Source: Pleomorphomonas carboxyditropha
GTDB lineage: Bacteria > Pseudomonadota > Alphaproteobacteria > Rhizobiales > Pleomorphomonadaceae
Assembly (NCBI RefSeq): GCF_002770725.1
Contig: NZ_NQVN01000002.1
Span: 398,622 to 462,621 of the forward strand
Direction of reading: 5' to 3'
DNA length: 64,000 bases
In this document: positions 8,180 through 17,744 of the stretch, piece after piece
Numbering within the stretch: the first letter of the stretch is position 1
How the letters are laid out: each line of letters opens with the position of its first letter
The notes under the pieces: generated by a model
The model's input: the letters and a program-made list of their open reading frames with translations, nothing else
Databases searched by the model: none
What the model was told of the DNA's origin: nothing
Translations under genes and position numbers: made by a program

Positions 8180-9184
8180 TCAGGCGGAGGCCGCCGCCAT
8201 CAGGACCGTCTCGGTGACGGCGCTGTCGTCTTCGAGGCTGCGGACCGCGGCGATGCCCTTGTCCCTGAGCACGGCGTGGTAGGACCTGACCGCCTCGAGC
8301 GGCTGCATGTCGCCGTCGGCCACGGCGCGCATGTGACGGACCATGTCGAGCTGGCTCTCGGCGAGGTTGATCTTGCGGCCGAACAGCGCGACGCGGGCGC
8401 CGTATTTCTCGGCCTGGTAGAGCAGCTCGAAGGTGTCGCGCGTCGTGCCGGCGCCGCCGCCCAGCACGCCCACCACCAGTTGCGGATCGTAGGAAGCGAG
8501 CTCCTCCAGCGCCTTGGCGCCGTTGTAGGGATACTTCAGGAACTGCGGCCGGTCGACCTTGAGCACGCCCGACAGGCAGCGGGCGAGATTGTCGTTGACG
8601 AACGAGCCGATGTCGGACGGCGCGATGCCGCACTCGACGTTGGGGTTGAACACTTCGAGGAAATACTCGATGCCGTTCGCCGCCGCGTCCTCGCGGAAGT
8701 CGCGGAAGGCTTCGAGCGACTTGAGGTCGGCCTCGATGTCGTTGACGAAGGTGATGGAGTAGAGGCCGAGGTTGCCGATCTTGGCCTCGGCGATCCGCTT
8801 CAGCGACGGCGTGCGGAACGGGCGCGACGGGCCGAGCTTGCCGTAGCCGTCGGGGCGGGCGCCCCAGATGTCGGTGGTGTCGTTGGCGCGGAAGGCCGGC
8901 CGCACCGGGCTGTCCCGGAAGGCGCCGGCCTCCTGCAGCAGCTCGAGGTTGGAGCAGGACACCAGCATGATGTCGAGGAGATCCTGGCGGATCAGTTGGG
9001 TGATCATCTCCAGGAACTCGGCGCGCGTCCGGAAGCGGACGAACTTGCCGTCCTCGTCGCGCACCGGCCCGGTGCCCGGGATCGGGTTGGACATGTCGCC
9101 GTCCTTGGCGTCGGCGATGATGAAGTCGCCCTTGGCGTAGTTGCCGGCCCGGATCTTGGCGAGCTTGGCGTTCATGCGGAACAT
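8180..9184 (-). CDS. DhnA/LsrF-like TIM-barrel aldolase of unknown substrate
   Basis: 334 residues. The C-terminal half follows class I aldolases of the DhnA/LsrF/LacD type: a glycine-rich phosphate-binding segment (VVGVLGGGAGTTRDTFELLY), an EKYGA repeat and a FGRKIN motif standing where LsrF has GRNI. A lysine in GVLKVDRP is a candidate Schiff-base residue. The N-terminal ~100 residues are not typical. It is the last gene of the maltose-type ABC operon, 67 bases after the ATPase gene. It is therefore likely to cleave or rearrange the sugar phosphate made by the ADP-dependent kinase upstream. Start ATG 9184 has AAGGAG about 7 bases before it. The assignment to aldolases is inferred from motifs, and the reaction is unknown. 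Confidence 0.6.
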   Translation of the reverse strand: MFRMNAKLAKIRAGNYAKGDFIIADAKDGDMSNPIPGTGPVRDEDGKFVRFRTRAEFLEMITQLIRQDLLDIMLVSCSNLELLQEAGAFRDSPVRPAFRANDTTDIWGARPDGYGKLGPSRPFRTPSLKRIAEAKIGNLGLYSITFVNDIEADLKSLEAFRDFREDAAANGIEYFLEVFNPNVECGIAPSDIGSFVNDNLARCLSGVLKVDRPQFLKYPYNGAKALEELASYDPQLVVGVLGGGAGTTRDTFELLYQAEKYGARVALFGRKINLAESQLDMVRHMRAVADGDMQPLEAVRSYHAVLRDKGIAAVRSLEDDSAVTETVLMAAASA

Positions 9185-9251
9185 CGAATTCTCCTTGGCT
9201 GCTTGGGCTTGGGCTGCCGCCGGTTATCCGGAACGGCATCGAGGGAAAGGT

Positions 9252-10331
9252 TCAGCTTTCGCCGGGCTTGGCGATGCGGCGGCCGTCGGGGTCGAACAGG
9301 TGCAGCCCCGCCGGATCGACGCGCAGGCGGACGAGATCGCCGACGGCGACGGTGGGGGCGCCGACCGCCTGCAGAACCACCGGCGCGCCGTCGGTAAGCG
9401 CGATGTGGACGAGCGTCAGGCCGCCGAGATGCTCGGCGAGCGTCACGCGGCCGCCGAGAGCGCCGTCGTCGGCAATCAGCAGGGCCTCCGGACGGATGCC
9501 GACGCTCAGCTCGCCGTCCTCGCCGAGCGGCAACGGCCACGGCAGGGCGATCCTGCTGCCGTCGAGAAGGCGCGCCGCGCCGCCGCCGTCCGCCGCGCGG
9601 GCCGGCAGGATGTTCATCTGCGGCGAGCCGATGAACCGGGCGACGAACAGGTTCTGCGGCCGCTCGTAGAGGCGGACGGGCGACGCCACCTGTTCGAGCC
9701 TGCCCTTGTTGACGACGGCGATCTTGGTGGCCAGCGTCATCGCCTCCACCTGATCGTGCGTCACGTAGATCATGGTGGTGCCGAGCTTCTGGTGCAGCTC
9801 GGCGATCTCGACGCGCATCTGCATGCGCAGGGCGGCGTCGAGGTTGCTGAGCGGCTCGTCGAACAGGAACACCTTGGGGTTGCGGACGATCGCCCGGCCC
9901 ATGGCGACGCGCTGGCGCTGGCCGCCGGAGAGCTGGCGGGGATAGCGGTCGAGCAGGTCGGTGAGGCCGAGAACGGCGGCGCTGGTCCTGATCTTCTCGG
10001 CCGCTTCCGCCGCCGGCACCTTGGCGAGGCGCAGCGCGAAACCCATGTTCTCCGCCACGGTCATGTGCGGATAGAGCGCATAGTTCTGGAACACCATGGC
10101 GATGTCGCGGTGCTTGGGCGGCACGTCGTTCATCACCTCGCCGTCGATCAGCACCTCGCCGCGGCTGATGGTCTCCAGGCCGGCGATCATCCGCAGCAGG
10201 GTGGACTTGCCGCAGCCCGACGGCCCGACCAGGACGACGAAGGCGCCGTCCTCGATCTCGAGGTCGATGTCGTGGATCGCCTCGAACGCGCCGTAGGCCT
10301 TGGTGATCGACTTGAGAAAAACGGGTGCCAT
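9252..10331 (-). CDS. Sugar ABC transporter ATP-binding protein (MalK/UgpC type)
   Basis: 359 residues. The nucleotide-binding domain has Walker A GPSGCGKST, Q-loop FQNYALYPH, signature LSGGQRQRVAMGRA, Walker B VFLFDEPLSNLDA and the switch histidine in YVTHDQ. A C-terminal TOBE/MalK regulatory domain follows (SVGIRPEAL). It powers the MalF/MalG-like permeases of this operon. The ATG at 10331 overlaps the stop of the kinase gene by one base (TGATG), with GGAG upstream; an in-frame GTG sits one codon earlier. This ATPase family is often shared among several CUT1 importers. Confidence 0.93.
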   Translation of the reverse strand: MAPVFLKSITKAYGAFEAIHDIDLEIEDGAFVVLVGPSGCGKSTLLRMIAGLETISRGEVLIDGEVMNDVPPKHRDIAMVFQNYALYPHMTVAENMGFALRLAKVPAAEAAEKIRTSAAVLGLTDLLDRYPRQLSGGQRQRVAMGRAIVRNPKVFLFDEPLSNLDAALRMQMRVEIAELHQKLGTTMIYVTHDQVEAMTLATKIAVVNKGRLEQVASPVRLYERPQNLFVARFIGSPQMNILPARAADGGGAARLLDGSRIALPWPLPLGEDGELSVGIRPEALLIADDGALGGRVTLAEHLGGLTLVHIALTDGAPVVLQAVGAPTVAVGDLVRLRVDPAGLHLFDPDGRRIAKPGES

Positions 10332-11653
10332 CACGGTCTCCGCGGGTCTGTATCGGCGATCGCGCCGGCCGGCAGCCCGACCGGGCCGACAATCGGCCTG
10401 TGACGGGTGTTGGAGTGGACGAGCAGGCAGCCGGCGGTGAAGCTGTCCCCGAGGCCGACGGTGGAGGCGGGCCGTTCGAGATAGGGCGCGGCGACGCAGG
10501 CAACCCGGCGGCCGTCCGGCAACGACGACAGCGGCGGCACCGGCAGCGGGCCGAAGCTCGCCCGGCGCGGCACGCGGGGATGCGACGACGGCCGGCCGGC
10601 CTCGGCGCGGGCGGCGGCGAGCAGACAGCCCATGGCGAGGGCGTCCAGCTCCACCCCGGCGTCGCCGCGGGTGACGGCAAGCGCCCAGCCGTCGGCATGC
10701 ACGACGAGGCGGTCGACGCCGAGCCGGCGCGACAGCTCGTCCGCCTGCGCCAGCGGATCGTCGCCCGGCACCAGGCCGCGCAGCTCGTTCTGGTTGAGGC
10801 CGATCGACGTCACTTCGGGTGCCAGGCCGGCCAGCGTGGCGCCGAGCGTTCCCGGCCAGGGATAGTCGCCGAGCTCGAGGTGGACGATCGACAGGCCGGC
10901 GCGGCGCCAGGCCCGCGCCGCCGCCGCCAGACGGGCGAGCGCCGGCGGCAGGTCGGCGAGCGGAACGGCATTCGGCGACGACAGCAGGCCGACGCGGAGC
11001 TGCGGCCCATGCGCCGCGACCCAGCGGTCGAACATCGCGTCCTCCTGCAAGGCCTCGTCGGCGAAGCGGACGATGACGCGGGTCGAGCGCTCCGGCACCA
11101 AGCCGGGCAGCGGCCGGCCGGCGGTATACTCGACGATGTAGTGCGCCGGCCCGGAGCGGCGCGCCGGCCGGCGATGGCGTGGCGAGCCGAGCGTCGCCCC
11201 GCTTTCGGCCAGCCCGATGCCGGCGTGCAGCGCGGCGAGCTCCTCGGGACCGGCTTCTCCAAGGGCAAGAAGGGACGGCGCGCCGATGGCGGCCAGCGTC
11301 CAGGCGGCCTGCGCCGAGGTGCCGCCGATCGCCATGCCGTCCGGCAGCGTATGCGGATCGAGGAAGGCGGCGCCGTCCGGCCAGTCGTCCACCAGCAGTT
11401 CGCCGCCGCGTCCGGCCCTGGCGCGCGCCATCAGCTCGGCGAACAGGCGGCGGGCGCCGGCCTCCGGACGCTCGGCCAGCGCCGGTGCCACGGTGTGCAG
11501 ATCGATGCGCCGGTCGAGGCAGGCGGCGAAGCCGGTGACGAGCGTCGTCGCGGCGGTGACGAGGGCCGGCAGTTCGGCGGCGAGCCGGTCGTAGGCGCCG
11601 GCCCAGTCGATCGGCGTGACGGCAATGGTCGGGGCGCTGTTCATCGTCGTCAT
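10331..11653 (-). CDS. ADP-dependent glucokinase/phosphofructokinase family kinase
   Basis: 440 residues, the size of archaeal ADP-dependent glucokinases and phosphofructokinases, and not a PfkB of ~310. Collinear landmarks with those enzymes are visible: LVTGFAACLDRRIDL near residue 38, the substrate-binding GG at 110-111 (MAIGGTSAQAAW), HYIVEY, HLELGDYP, SIGLNQNELRGL, and the catalytic-base motif STVGLGD with Asp403. The family transfers phosphate from ADP to a sugar. Members are known mainly from archaea and from eukaryotic ADPGK, and are rarer in bacteria. Its ATG overlaps the upstream permease stop (ATGA) and its stop overlaps the ATPase start, so it is translationally coupled to a sugar importer. 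Donor and sugar specificity are not readable from sequence. Confidence 0.8.
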   Translation of the reverse strand: MTTMNSAPTIAVTPIDWAGAYDRLAAELPALVTAATTLVTGFAACLDRRIDLHTVAPALAERPEAGARRLFAELMARARAGRGGELLVDDWPDGAAFLDPHTLPDGMAIGGTSAQAAWTLAAIGAPSLLALGEAGPEELAALHAGIGLAESGATLGSPRHRRPARRSGPAHYIVEYTAGRPLPGLVPERSTRVIVRFADEALQEDAMFDRWVAAHGPQLRVGLLSSPNAVPLADLPPALARLAAAARAWRRAGLSIVHLELGDYPWPGTLGATLAGLAPEVTSIGLNQNELRGLVPGDDPLAQADELSRRLGVDRLVVHADGWALAVTRGDAGVELDALAMGCLLAAARAEAGRPSSHPRVPRRASFGPLPVPPLSSLPDGRRVACVAAPYLERPASTVGLGDSFTAGCLLVHSNTRHRPIVGPVGLPAGAIADTDPRRP

Positions 11654-12495
11654 TCCTTGACCGCGCCCTGCGTCAGCCCCTGGATGATCCAACGCTGGAA
11701 GGCGAGCACCAGCAGGACCAGCGGCAGCGTCACCACCACCGAGGCGGCGGCGAGATCGCCCCAGGGGACGTAGTAGAGGTTGGTGAAGTTGGCGATGCCG
11801 ACGGGAATGGTCTGGCGCTCGACGCCCGAGGTGAAGGCGAGCGCGAACATGAATTCGTTCCAGGCCATGATGAAGGCGAGCAGGCCGGTGGTGACGAAAC
11901 CGGGCAGCGACATCGGCAGGATGATCGAGACCATCAGGCGCAGCGGCCCGGCGCCGTCGATGATGGCGGCCTCGTCGATCTCGCGGGGGATGGTCTGGAA
12001 GTAGCCGAACAGCACCCAGATCACCAGCGGCAGGCCGAGCGACAGGTAGATGAGGACGAGAATGGTGTAGGTGTTCATCAGCCCGAGCGCCGACGCGGCG
12101 AGGTAGAGCGGCGCGACGATGGCGATCTGCGGGAACATCGACACCGACAGGATCAGCGCCAGGATGCCGAAGTGGTAGTAGACGCGCAGCCGGGCCAGCG
12201 CGAAGGCGGCGGCGGCGCCGATCGCCAGGCAGAACAGCGTGGTGAGCCCCGCCACGATGGCCGAGTTGACGATGTAGAGGTGGAATTCCTTCTCGACGAA
12301 GATGTTGCGGAAATGCTCGAGGGTGCCGGGCCACGGCAGGAAGCTCGGCGTCGGCGACGACAGCAGCCGGTCTTCCTGGAAGGAGGTGGAGAGCTGCCAG
12401 AGGAAGGGCGCCACCGACCAGACGACGATCAGGGCCGAGGCCAGGTAGAGCGCGATCCGGGTGATCAGCAGTTGGGCGCGCCAAGAGGACGGCAT
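11650..12495 (-). CDS. Sugar ABC transporter permease (MalG type)
   Basis: 281 residues with about six membrane segments and the cytoplasmic EAA loop that docks the ATPase (EIDEAAIIDGAGPLRLMVS, then ILPMSLPG). It is the second inner-membrane subunit of the CUT1-family importer encoded here. It follows the MalF-like gene by 10 bases, and its stop overlaps the kinase start as ATGA. Confidence 0.93.
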   Translation of the reverse strand: MPSSWRAQLLITRIALYLASALIVVWSVAPFLWQLSTSFQEDRLLSSPTPSFLPWPGTLEHFRNIFVEKEFHLYIVNSAIVAGLTTLFCLAIGAAAAFALARLRVYYHFGILALILSVSMFPQIAIVAPLYLAASALGLMNTYTILVLIYLSLGLPLVIWVLFGYFQTIPREIDEAAIIDGAGPLRLMVSIILPMSLPGFVTTGLLAFIMAWNEFMFALAFTSGVERQTIPVGIANFTNLYYVPWGDLAAASVVVTLPLVLLVLAFQRWIIQGLTQGAVKE

Positions 12496-12505
12496 CCTTT
12501 CCTCC

Positions 12506-13453
12506 TCAGCCGTTGTCGCGCCGCATGCGGCGAACGATGAAAAGACCGAAGCCGAGGGCGATGACCGCCTCGGTGATGAACATGGCCGCCGACAGCGCGC
12601 TGCCGTAGCCGAAATCGAGCCCCGAGAAGAGCACCTTGTAGGAGAGCGTCGACAGCACCTCGGTGGAATCGGCCGGGCCGCCGCCCGTCAGCACGTAGAC
12701 GAGGTCGAAGATGCGGAAGGCGTCGAGGGCGCGGAACATGCCGGCGATCAGCAGCGTCGTGAACAGCAGCGGCAGGCGGATCGACCAGAACGACTGCCAG
12801 GGCCCGGCGCCGTCGATGCGGGCGGCCTCGACCAGCGAATGCGGCACCGTCTGCAGGCCGGCGAGCAGCAGCAGCGCCATGAAGGGTGTCGTCTTCCAGA
12901 CGTCGGCGATGATGATGGTGAGGAGCGCCGTCCGGCTGTCGCCATACCAGTTGACGTAGCCGTCGATCAGGCCGGCCTGCATCAGCAGCCAGTTGACCAC
13001 GCCATGCTGGCCGTCGAACAGCCAGCCGAACATCTTCGAGGTCACCACGGTGGGGATGGCCCAGGGCACCAGCATCGCCGCCCGCACCCAGCCCCGTCCC
13101 CTGAAGGTCTCGTAGAGAACCACCGCCATGGCCATGCCGAGCAGCGTCTCGAGAAGCGTCGAGGCGGCGGTGAACAGCATGGTGTGCTGCCAGGCCGACC
13201 AGAACTGCGGGTCGCCCGTCAGGCGGAGGTAATTGGCAAGACCGACGAATTCGTCTTCCTGGGTCGACAGCATGGTATTGCGCAGGGAAAGGCGCATGCC
13301 GTCGAGGACGGGATAGACGGAGACGGTGGCGAGGGTGACGACCGCGGGCAGGAGGAAGAGCAGAGGCGCCCACCTTTCGGCGCGGCTCCTCCGCCCCAGC
13401 CGCTTGCTCCGCCGGCTGCCGGCCGCAAGGCCGGCGGACGGAAGCGCTGTCAT
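12506..13453 (-). CDS. Sugar ABC transporter permease (MalF type)
   Basis: 315 residues. A basic N-terminus (RRSKRLGRRSRAERW) precedes the first membrane helix, and six helices follow. The EAA loop reads HSLVEAARIDGAGPWQSF. It pairs with the MalG-type permease to form the channel. The ATG at 13453 overlaps the binding-protein stop (ATGA), so translation is coupled. No large periplasmic loop as in enterobacterial MalF is present, which is usual for this family in alphaproteobacteria. Confidence 0.93.
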   Translation of the reverse strand: MTALPSAGLAAGSRRSKRLGRRSRAERWAPLLFLLPAVVTLATVSVYPVLDGMRLSLRNTMLSTQEDEFVGLANYLRLTGDPQFWSAWQHTMLFTAASTLLETLLGMAMAVVLYETFRGRGWVRAAMLVPWAIPTVVTSKMFGWLFDGQHGVVNWLLMQAGLIDGYVNWYGDSRTALLTIIIADVWKTTPFMALLLLAGLQTVPHSLVEAARIDGAGPWQSFWSIRLPLLFTTLLIAGMFRALDAFRIFDLVYVLTGGGPADSTEVLSTLSYKVLFSGLDFGYGSALSAAMFITEAVIALGFGLFIVRRMRRDNG

Positions 13454-14766
13454 GTGCCGACGATGCCCTCGAGCCGGGTCTTGGCTTCCTTGAGGGCGTC
13501 GGCGACGTTGCCGTTGGTGACCGCCTTGGAGACGGCCGATTGCAGCGCCAGCGAGACTTGCGAATATTTCGGCGTCACCGGACGCGCCGTGGCGCCGACG
13601 AACACCGGCTTCAGCGTCTGCATGAACGGCTGGGCCTTGCCGAGCTCGGCGCTGTCGAACACGGCCGGCCGGCTCGGGGCGAGGCCGAGCTCGGTGGCGA
13701 ACAGCAGTTGCGTCTCCGGGCTCGACAGCCACTTCAGGAACTCGACGGAGGCGTCGCGGTTCTTGGTCGAGGCGTTGACGCCATACTGGTAGCCGCCGAG
13801 GCAGGCGGCGCTCTTGCCGCCCTCGAAGTGCGGCAGCGGCGCCACGCCGACCTTGTCGACCACCGAGGACGCCGCCTTGTCCTGGCAGATGGAATAGACG
13901 TAGGACCAGTTGCGCAGGAAGGCGACGTCGCCGCCGGTGAACGGCGTGCGCGACGGCTCCTCGTCCCAACTGCGGACGTCCGGCGGGCTGATTTTGTATT
14001 TCTCGATGGTGTCGTACATGAACTGCACGGCCTCGACCGCCGCGTCGTCGGCGATGTGCACCGTCTTGCCGTCGTCGCCGAGGATGCTGCCGCCGTTGGA
14101 GGTCACGAACTCCACGAGGTCGCAGATCAGCACCTCGGCCTGCTTGGCCTGCCAGGAGAAGCCGATCTTCACCTTGCCGGCCTTGACGAGGTCGGTCGCC
14201 GCGGCGACCAACTGCTCCCAGGTCTCCGGCGGGGAGGAGACGAGATCCTTGCGGTAGTAGAGCATGCCGCTGTCGACGTACCAGGGCAGGGCCGTCAGCT
14301 TGCCCTGCCACTTGCAGGCGGCCAGCACGCCGGGGAAGTAGGCGCCGGCTTCGTCGGCGGTGACATACTCGTCGAGCGGCAGGGCCCAGCCGGCGCCGGC
14401 GAACTCGGCGATCCACACGACGTCCTGGGTGAAGACGTCGGGCGAGCCGTCCTTCTTGGCCAGGCGCTGCACCAGCCCCTGGTGGACCTCGGTGGAGGCG
14501 CTCGGCGGCGGCAACTCGTCGTAACGAACGAGGATGCGGCTCTGCGACTGGTTGAAGACATCCACCATCTCGGCGACGGTGCGCTTGCCGAAGAACTTGG
14601 CGCTGGCGAAGGTGATGTTGGTGCGGTCCGCGGCGGAGGCGACCGAAGCGAGCTTCAGGATCGCCGGCGCGGCCAGCACGCCGCCCGTGGTGATGCCCGC
14701 CACTTTCAGGAACTGACGGCGCCCGACAGCCGCAGGCTTGCCGACATGATCGTCATTGTCAGTCAT
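13450..14766 (-). CDS. Sugar ABC transporter substrate-binding protein with Tat-type signal
   Basis: 438 residues. The N-terminus has a twin-arginine motif (GRRQFLKVAG) and a hydrophobic stretch ending in SVASAAD, so it is probably exported folded. The rest is a family-1 extracellular solute-binding protein: VFTQDVVWIAEFA, LPWYVDSGMLYYRKDL, AFLRNWSYVY and a C-terminal PEAFLKWL-type segment. It captures a sugar or oligosaccharide and delivers it to the two permeases. The ATG at 14766 follows GGGAGAG. First gene of the leftward operon, divergent from the DeoR gene. Confidence 0.92.
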   Translation of the reverse strand: MTDNDDHVGKPAAVGRRQFLKVAGITTGGVLAAPAILKLASVASAADRTNITFASAKFFGKRTVAEMVDVFNQSQSRILVRYDELPPPSASTEVHQGLVQRLAKKDGSPDVFTQDVVWIAEFAGAGWALPLDEYVTADEAGAYFPGVLAACKWQGKLTALPWYVDSGMLYYRKDLVSSPPETWEQLVAAATDLVKAGKVKIGFSWQAKQAEVLICDLVEFVTSNGGSILGDDGKTVHIADDAAVEAVQFMYDTIEKYKISPPDVRSWDEEPSRTPFTGGDVAFLRNWSYVYSICQDKAASSVVDKVGVAPLPHFEGGKSAACLGGYQYGVNASTKNRDASVEFLKWLSSPETQLLFATELGLAPSRPAVFDSAELGKAQPFMQTLKPVFVGATARPVTPKYSQVSLALQSAVSKAVTNGNVADALKEAKTRLEGIVGT

Positions 14767-14977
14767 GCGTTCTCTCCCGTACGCTCGCGGGTTTCGTCCG
14801 ATCGGCGAAACTTCTCTCATGAGCGGGCCGATAAAAGCTGCATAAAGTCGAACTGTCAAGCAAAAAACAGCATAATAAAATACGACATGATGCGACTTTG
14901 TGCCGCTTTGTGACGCAAAACCCGGTATGCTAGGTTGCCGGCAAATCCGGATGTTTGTAGGGACAGGCCAAGCGACG
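14767..14977. promoter_or_regulatory. Divergent promoter region with repeated CTTTGTG/CAAAG elements
   Basis: This AT-rich region lies between the sugar operon and the DeoR gene. CTTTGTG occurs twice, at 14896-14902 and 14906-14912, exactly one helical turn apart, and a related inverted copy, CATAAAGTCG, lies at 14841-14850 against CGACTTTGTG at 14893-14902. These are plausible operator half-sites for the DeoR repressor. Confidence 0.45.
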
Positions 14978-15805
14978 ATGACCACAGAGGACCTGGAGAA
15001 AACCGGTTCGGACGCGACGCTGCCGGCGCGACGGCGGGCCGATATCCTGCGTCTCGCCCAGCAGTTGGGGCAGATTACCGTGACGGACATGAGCGCGCGC
15101 TTCGACGTTTCGCTCGACACCATCCGGCGGGATCTCGACATCCTGGCCGAACAGGGTCTGGTCAGCCGCATCCATGGCGGCGCGCTTCCCGCCTCCAGCA
15201 TGGCGACGGCCGATACGCCCTTCGATCTCCGCATGAAGTCGCATCATGCGGCAAAAACACGCATCGGTCAGGCCGCGGCGGCGTTGATCGCCGACGGCGA
15301 GACGCTGCTGGTCAACGGCGGCACCACCACCATCGCCTTCGCCGCTGCGCTCGACACGCGGCGCCGCCTGACCATCGTCACCAACAATCTCGGGCTGCCG
15401 CCGGTCGTGCCGCCGGCCGCCATCCTCAACCTCTACCTGCTGGGCGGCGAAATCCGCAGCGGCGCCCAGGTGACGCTCGGCCCGATCGGCTTCGTCGGCA
15501 CCGGCGCCATCACCGCCGACACCGCGGTCATCGGCGTCGGCGGCGTCGACGCTGCCGGCTTCTGGACCAGCCATCTCTCCGAAGCCACCATGATGGCGGC
15601 GATGATCGAGGCGGCGCGGCGGACAATCATTCTGGCCGACAGCCGCAAGTTCGGGCGCCACGCCTTCGCCAAGGTCGCCTCGCTCGAGCGCGTCTTCGCG
15701 CTGGTCACCGACGCGCCGCCGCCGCCCGACATCCAGGCGGCGCTCGAGGCGGCCGGCACGCTGCTGATCGTCGTGCCGGACGACGGCGAGGCGGGCGCCG
15801 GCTGA
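14978..15805 (+). CDS. DeoR-family transcriptional repressor
   Basis: 275 residues. The N-terminal DeoR helix-turn-helix is clear (RRADILRLAQ, VTDMSARFDVSLDTIRRDLD, LVSRIHGGAL). The C-terminal DeoRC sugar-phosphate sensor follows (LLVNGGTTT, GGVDAAGFW, LADSRKFGRHAFAKV). Such proteins repress sugar operons until a phosphorylated intermediate binds; here the natural ligand would be the product of the ADP-dependent kinase. The ATG at 14978 is preferred over in-frame starts at 14900 and 14951 because it opens right before the domain, although its ribosome binding site is weak. Confidence 0.88.
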   Translation: MTTEDLEKTGSDATLPARRRADILRLAQQLGQITVTDMSARFDVSLDTIRRDLDILAEQGLVSRIHGGALPASSMATADTPFDLRMKSHHAAKTRIGQAAAALIADGETLLVNGGTTTIAFAAALDTRRRLTIVTNNLGLPPVVPPAAILNLYLLGGEIRSGAQVTLGPIGFVGTGAITADTAVIGVGGVDAAGFWTSHLSEATMMAAMIEAARRTIILADSRKFGRHAFAKVASLERVFALVTDAPPPPDIQAALEAAGTLLIVVPDDGEAGAG

Positions 15806-15813
15806 TCGGGCGG

Positions 15814-16619
<806 letters not shown>

Positions 16620-16620
<1 letters not shown>

Positions 16621-17606
16621 CAGCGCCTCCTGCGGGAAAGCTGGTCGAAGGCGACGGCGACGATCACCAGGATGCCGGTGACGAGGTCCTGCCAGAGCGG
16701 ATCGATGCCGGCCAGCGTCAGGCCGTTGCGCAGAACGCCGACGATCAGCGCGCCGATCAGCGTGCCGACCAGGCCGCCACGTCCGCCGAACAGGCTGGTG
16801 CCGCCGATCACCACGGCGGTGATCGAATCGAGGTTGGCCGTCTGGAGCGCATTGGGATCGGCGTTCGGAATGCGGCCGAGGGCGAGCCAGGCGGTGATGC
16901 CGTAGATGAGGCCGGCCAGCGCATAGACCTGTAGGAGGTGCAGCCGGACCGGAATGCCGACGAGGCGCGCCGCCTCGGGATTGTTGCCGATGGCGTAGAC
17001 GTGGCGTCCCCAGCGCGTCTCGTTGAGCAGGTACCAGACGACGGCGTAGAGCAGCAGCATGGCGAGGACGCCATAGGTGAGGACGAAGCTGCCGACGCGG
17101 AAGGTGTTGCCGGTCAGGCCGAGAAAATCGTCCTGCACCGGGAAGGCGCCGCCCTTGGAGATGAGGCGCAACGCCGCCGTCAGGATGCCGAGCGTGCCGA
17201 GGGTGACGATGAAGGGCGGCAGGTCGAGCCGGCTCACCAGCGCGCCGGCGACGAGGCCGGACAGCGTGCACAGGATCACCGCGAATAGCATCGACAGCAT
17301 CGGGTCGTAGCCGAGGTTGACCAGCTTTCCGGCGACGATGGTGCCGAGCACGCAGACGGCGCCGACGGCGAGGTCGATGCCGGCGGTCAGGATCACCAGC
17401 GTCTGGCCGATGGCCAGCGTGCCCACCACGATGGTCTGCTGCAATATGATTGAAAGGTTGTGCGGGGCGAGAAAGCGCGGATTGGTGATCGCGAACACCA
17501 GGCAGAACGCCAGGAGAACCAGGACCGGCCCGATCGCCGGGATGGCCTTGGTTCGCGAAAGCAGCCCGGCATCGGGATCCGGGGCGGACGGGGTTGCGCT
17601 GCTCAT
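16620..17606 (-). CDS. Sugar ABC transporter permease (RbsC/FrcC type)
   Basis: 328 residues with roughly eight to ten membrane segments. The family signature AGIDLAVGAVCVLGTI and a GRHVYAIGNNPEAARLVGI loop are present. It forms a homodimeric channel for a monosaccharide of the ribose/fructose/xylose class. The gene is 138 bases from the binding-protein gene, separated by a stable hairpin. Confidence 0.93.
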
Positions 17607-17636
17607 CGGGACCTCGCAACTGACGTGGGGTGAGGA

Positions 17637-17670
17637 CGGGCCGGCGGAGGTATGACGTTCCGCCGGCCCG
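17637..17670 (-). other. Strong intercistronic hairpin after the binding-protein gene
   Basis: Perfect 12-bp stem (17637-17648 with 17659-17670), 10-base loop, no T-run after it on the minus strand. It lies between a binding-protein gene and its permease gene. Such structures commonly protect the upstream message and lower downstream expression, giving excess binding protein. Confidence 0.7.
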
Positions 17671-17744
17671 TTCGGGCGTCAGCCGGTCGGCCCAGCGGGC
17701 GACCGGGATGATGCCATGCGTCCGCCGGCCTCAGCCAGCGGCGG

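Noticed and set aside
10331-12484. A 717-codon minus-strand frame that could suggest a kinase fused to a large N-terminal domain
   Set aside because: The extra part is an out-of-frame reading of the MalG-type permease; the real kinase starts at 11653 in an ATGA overlap.
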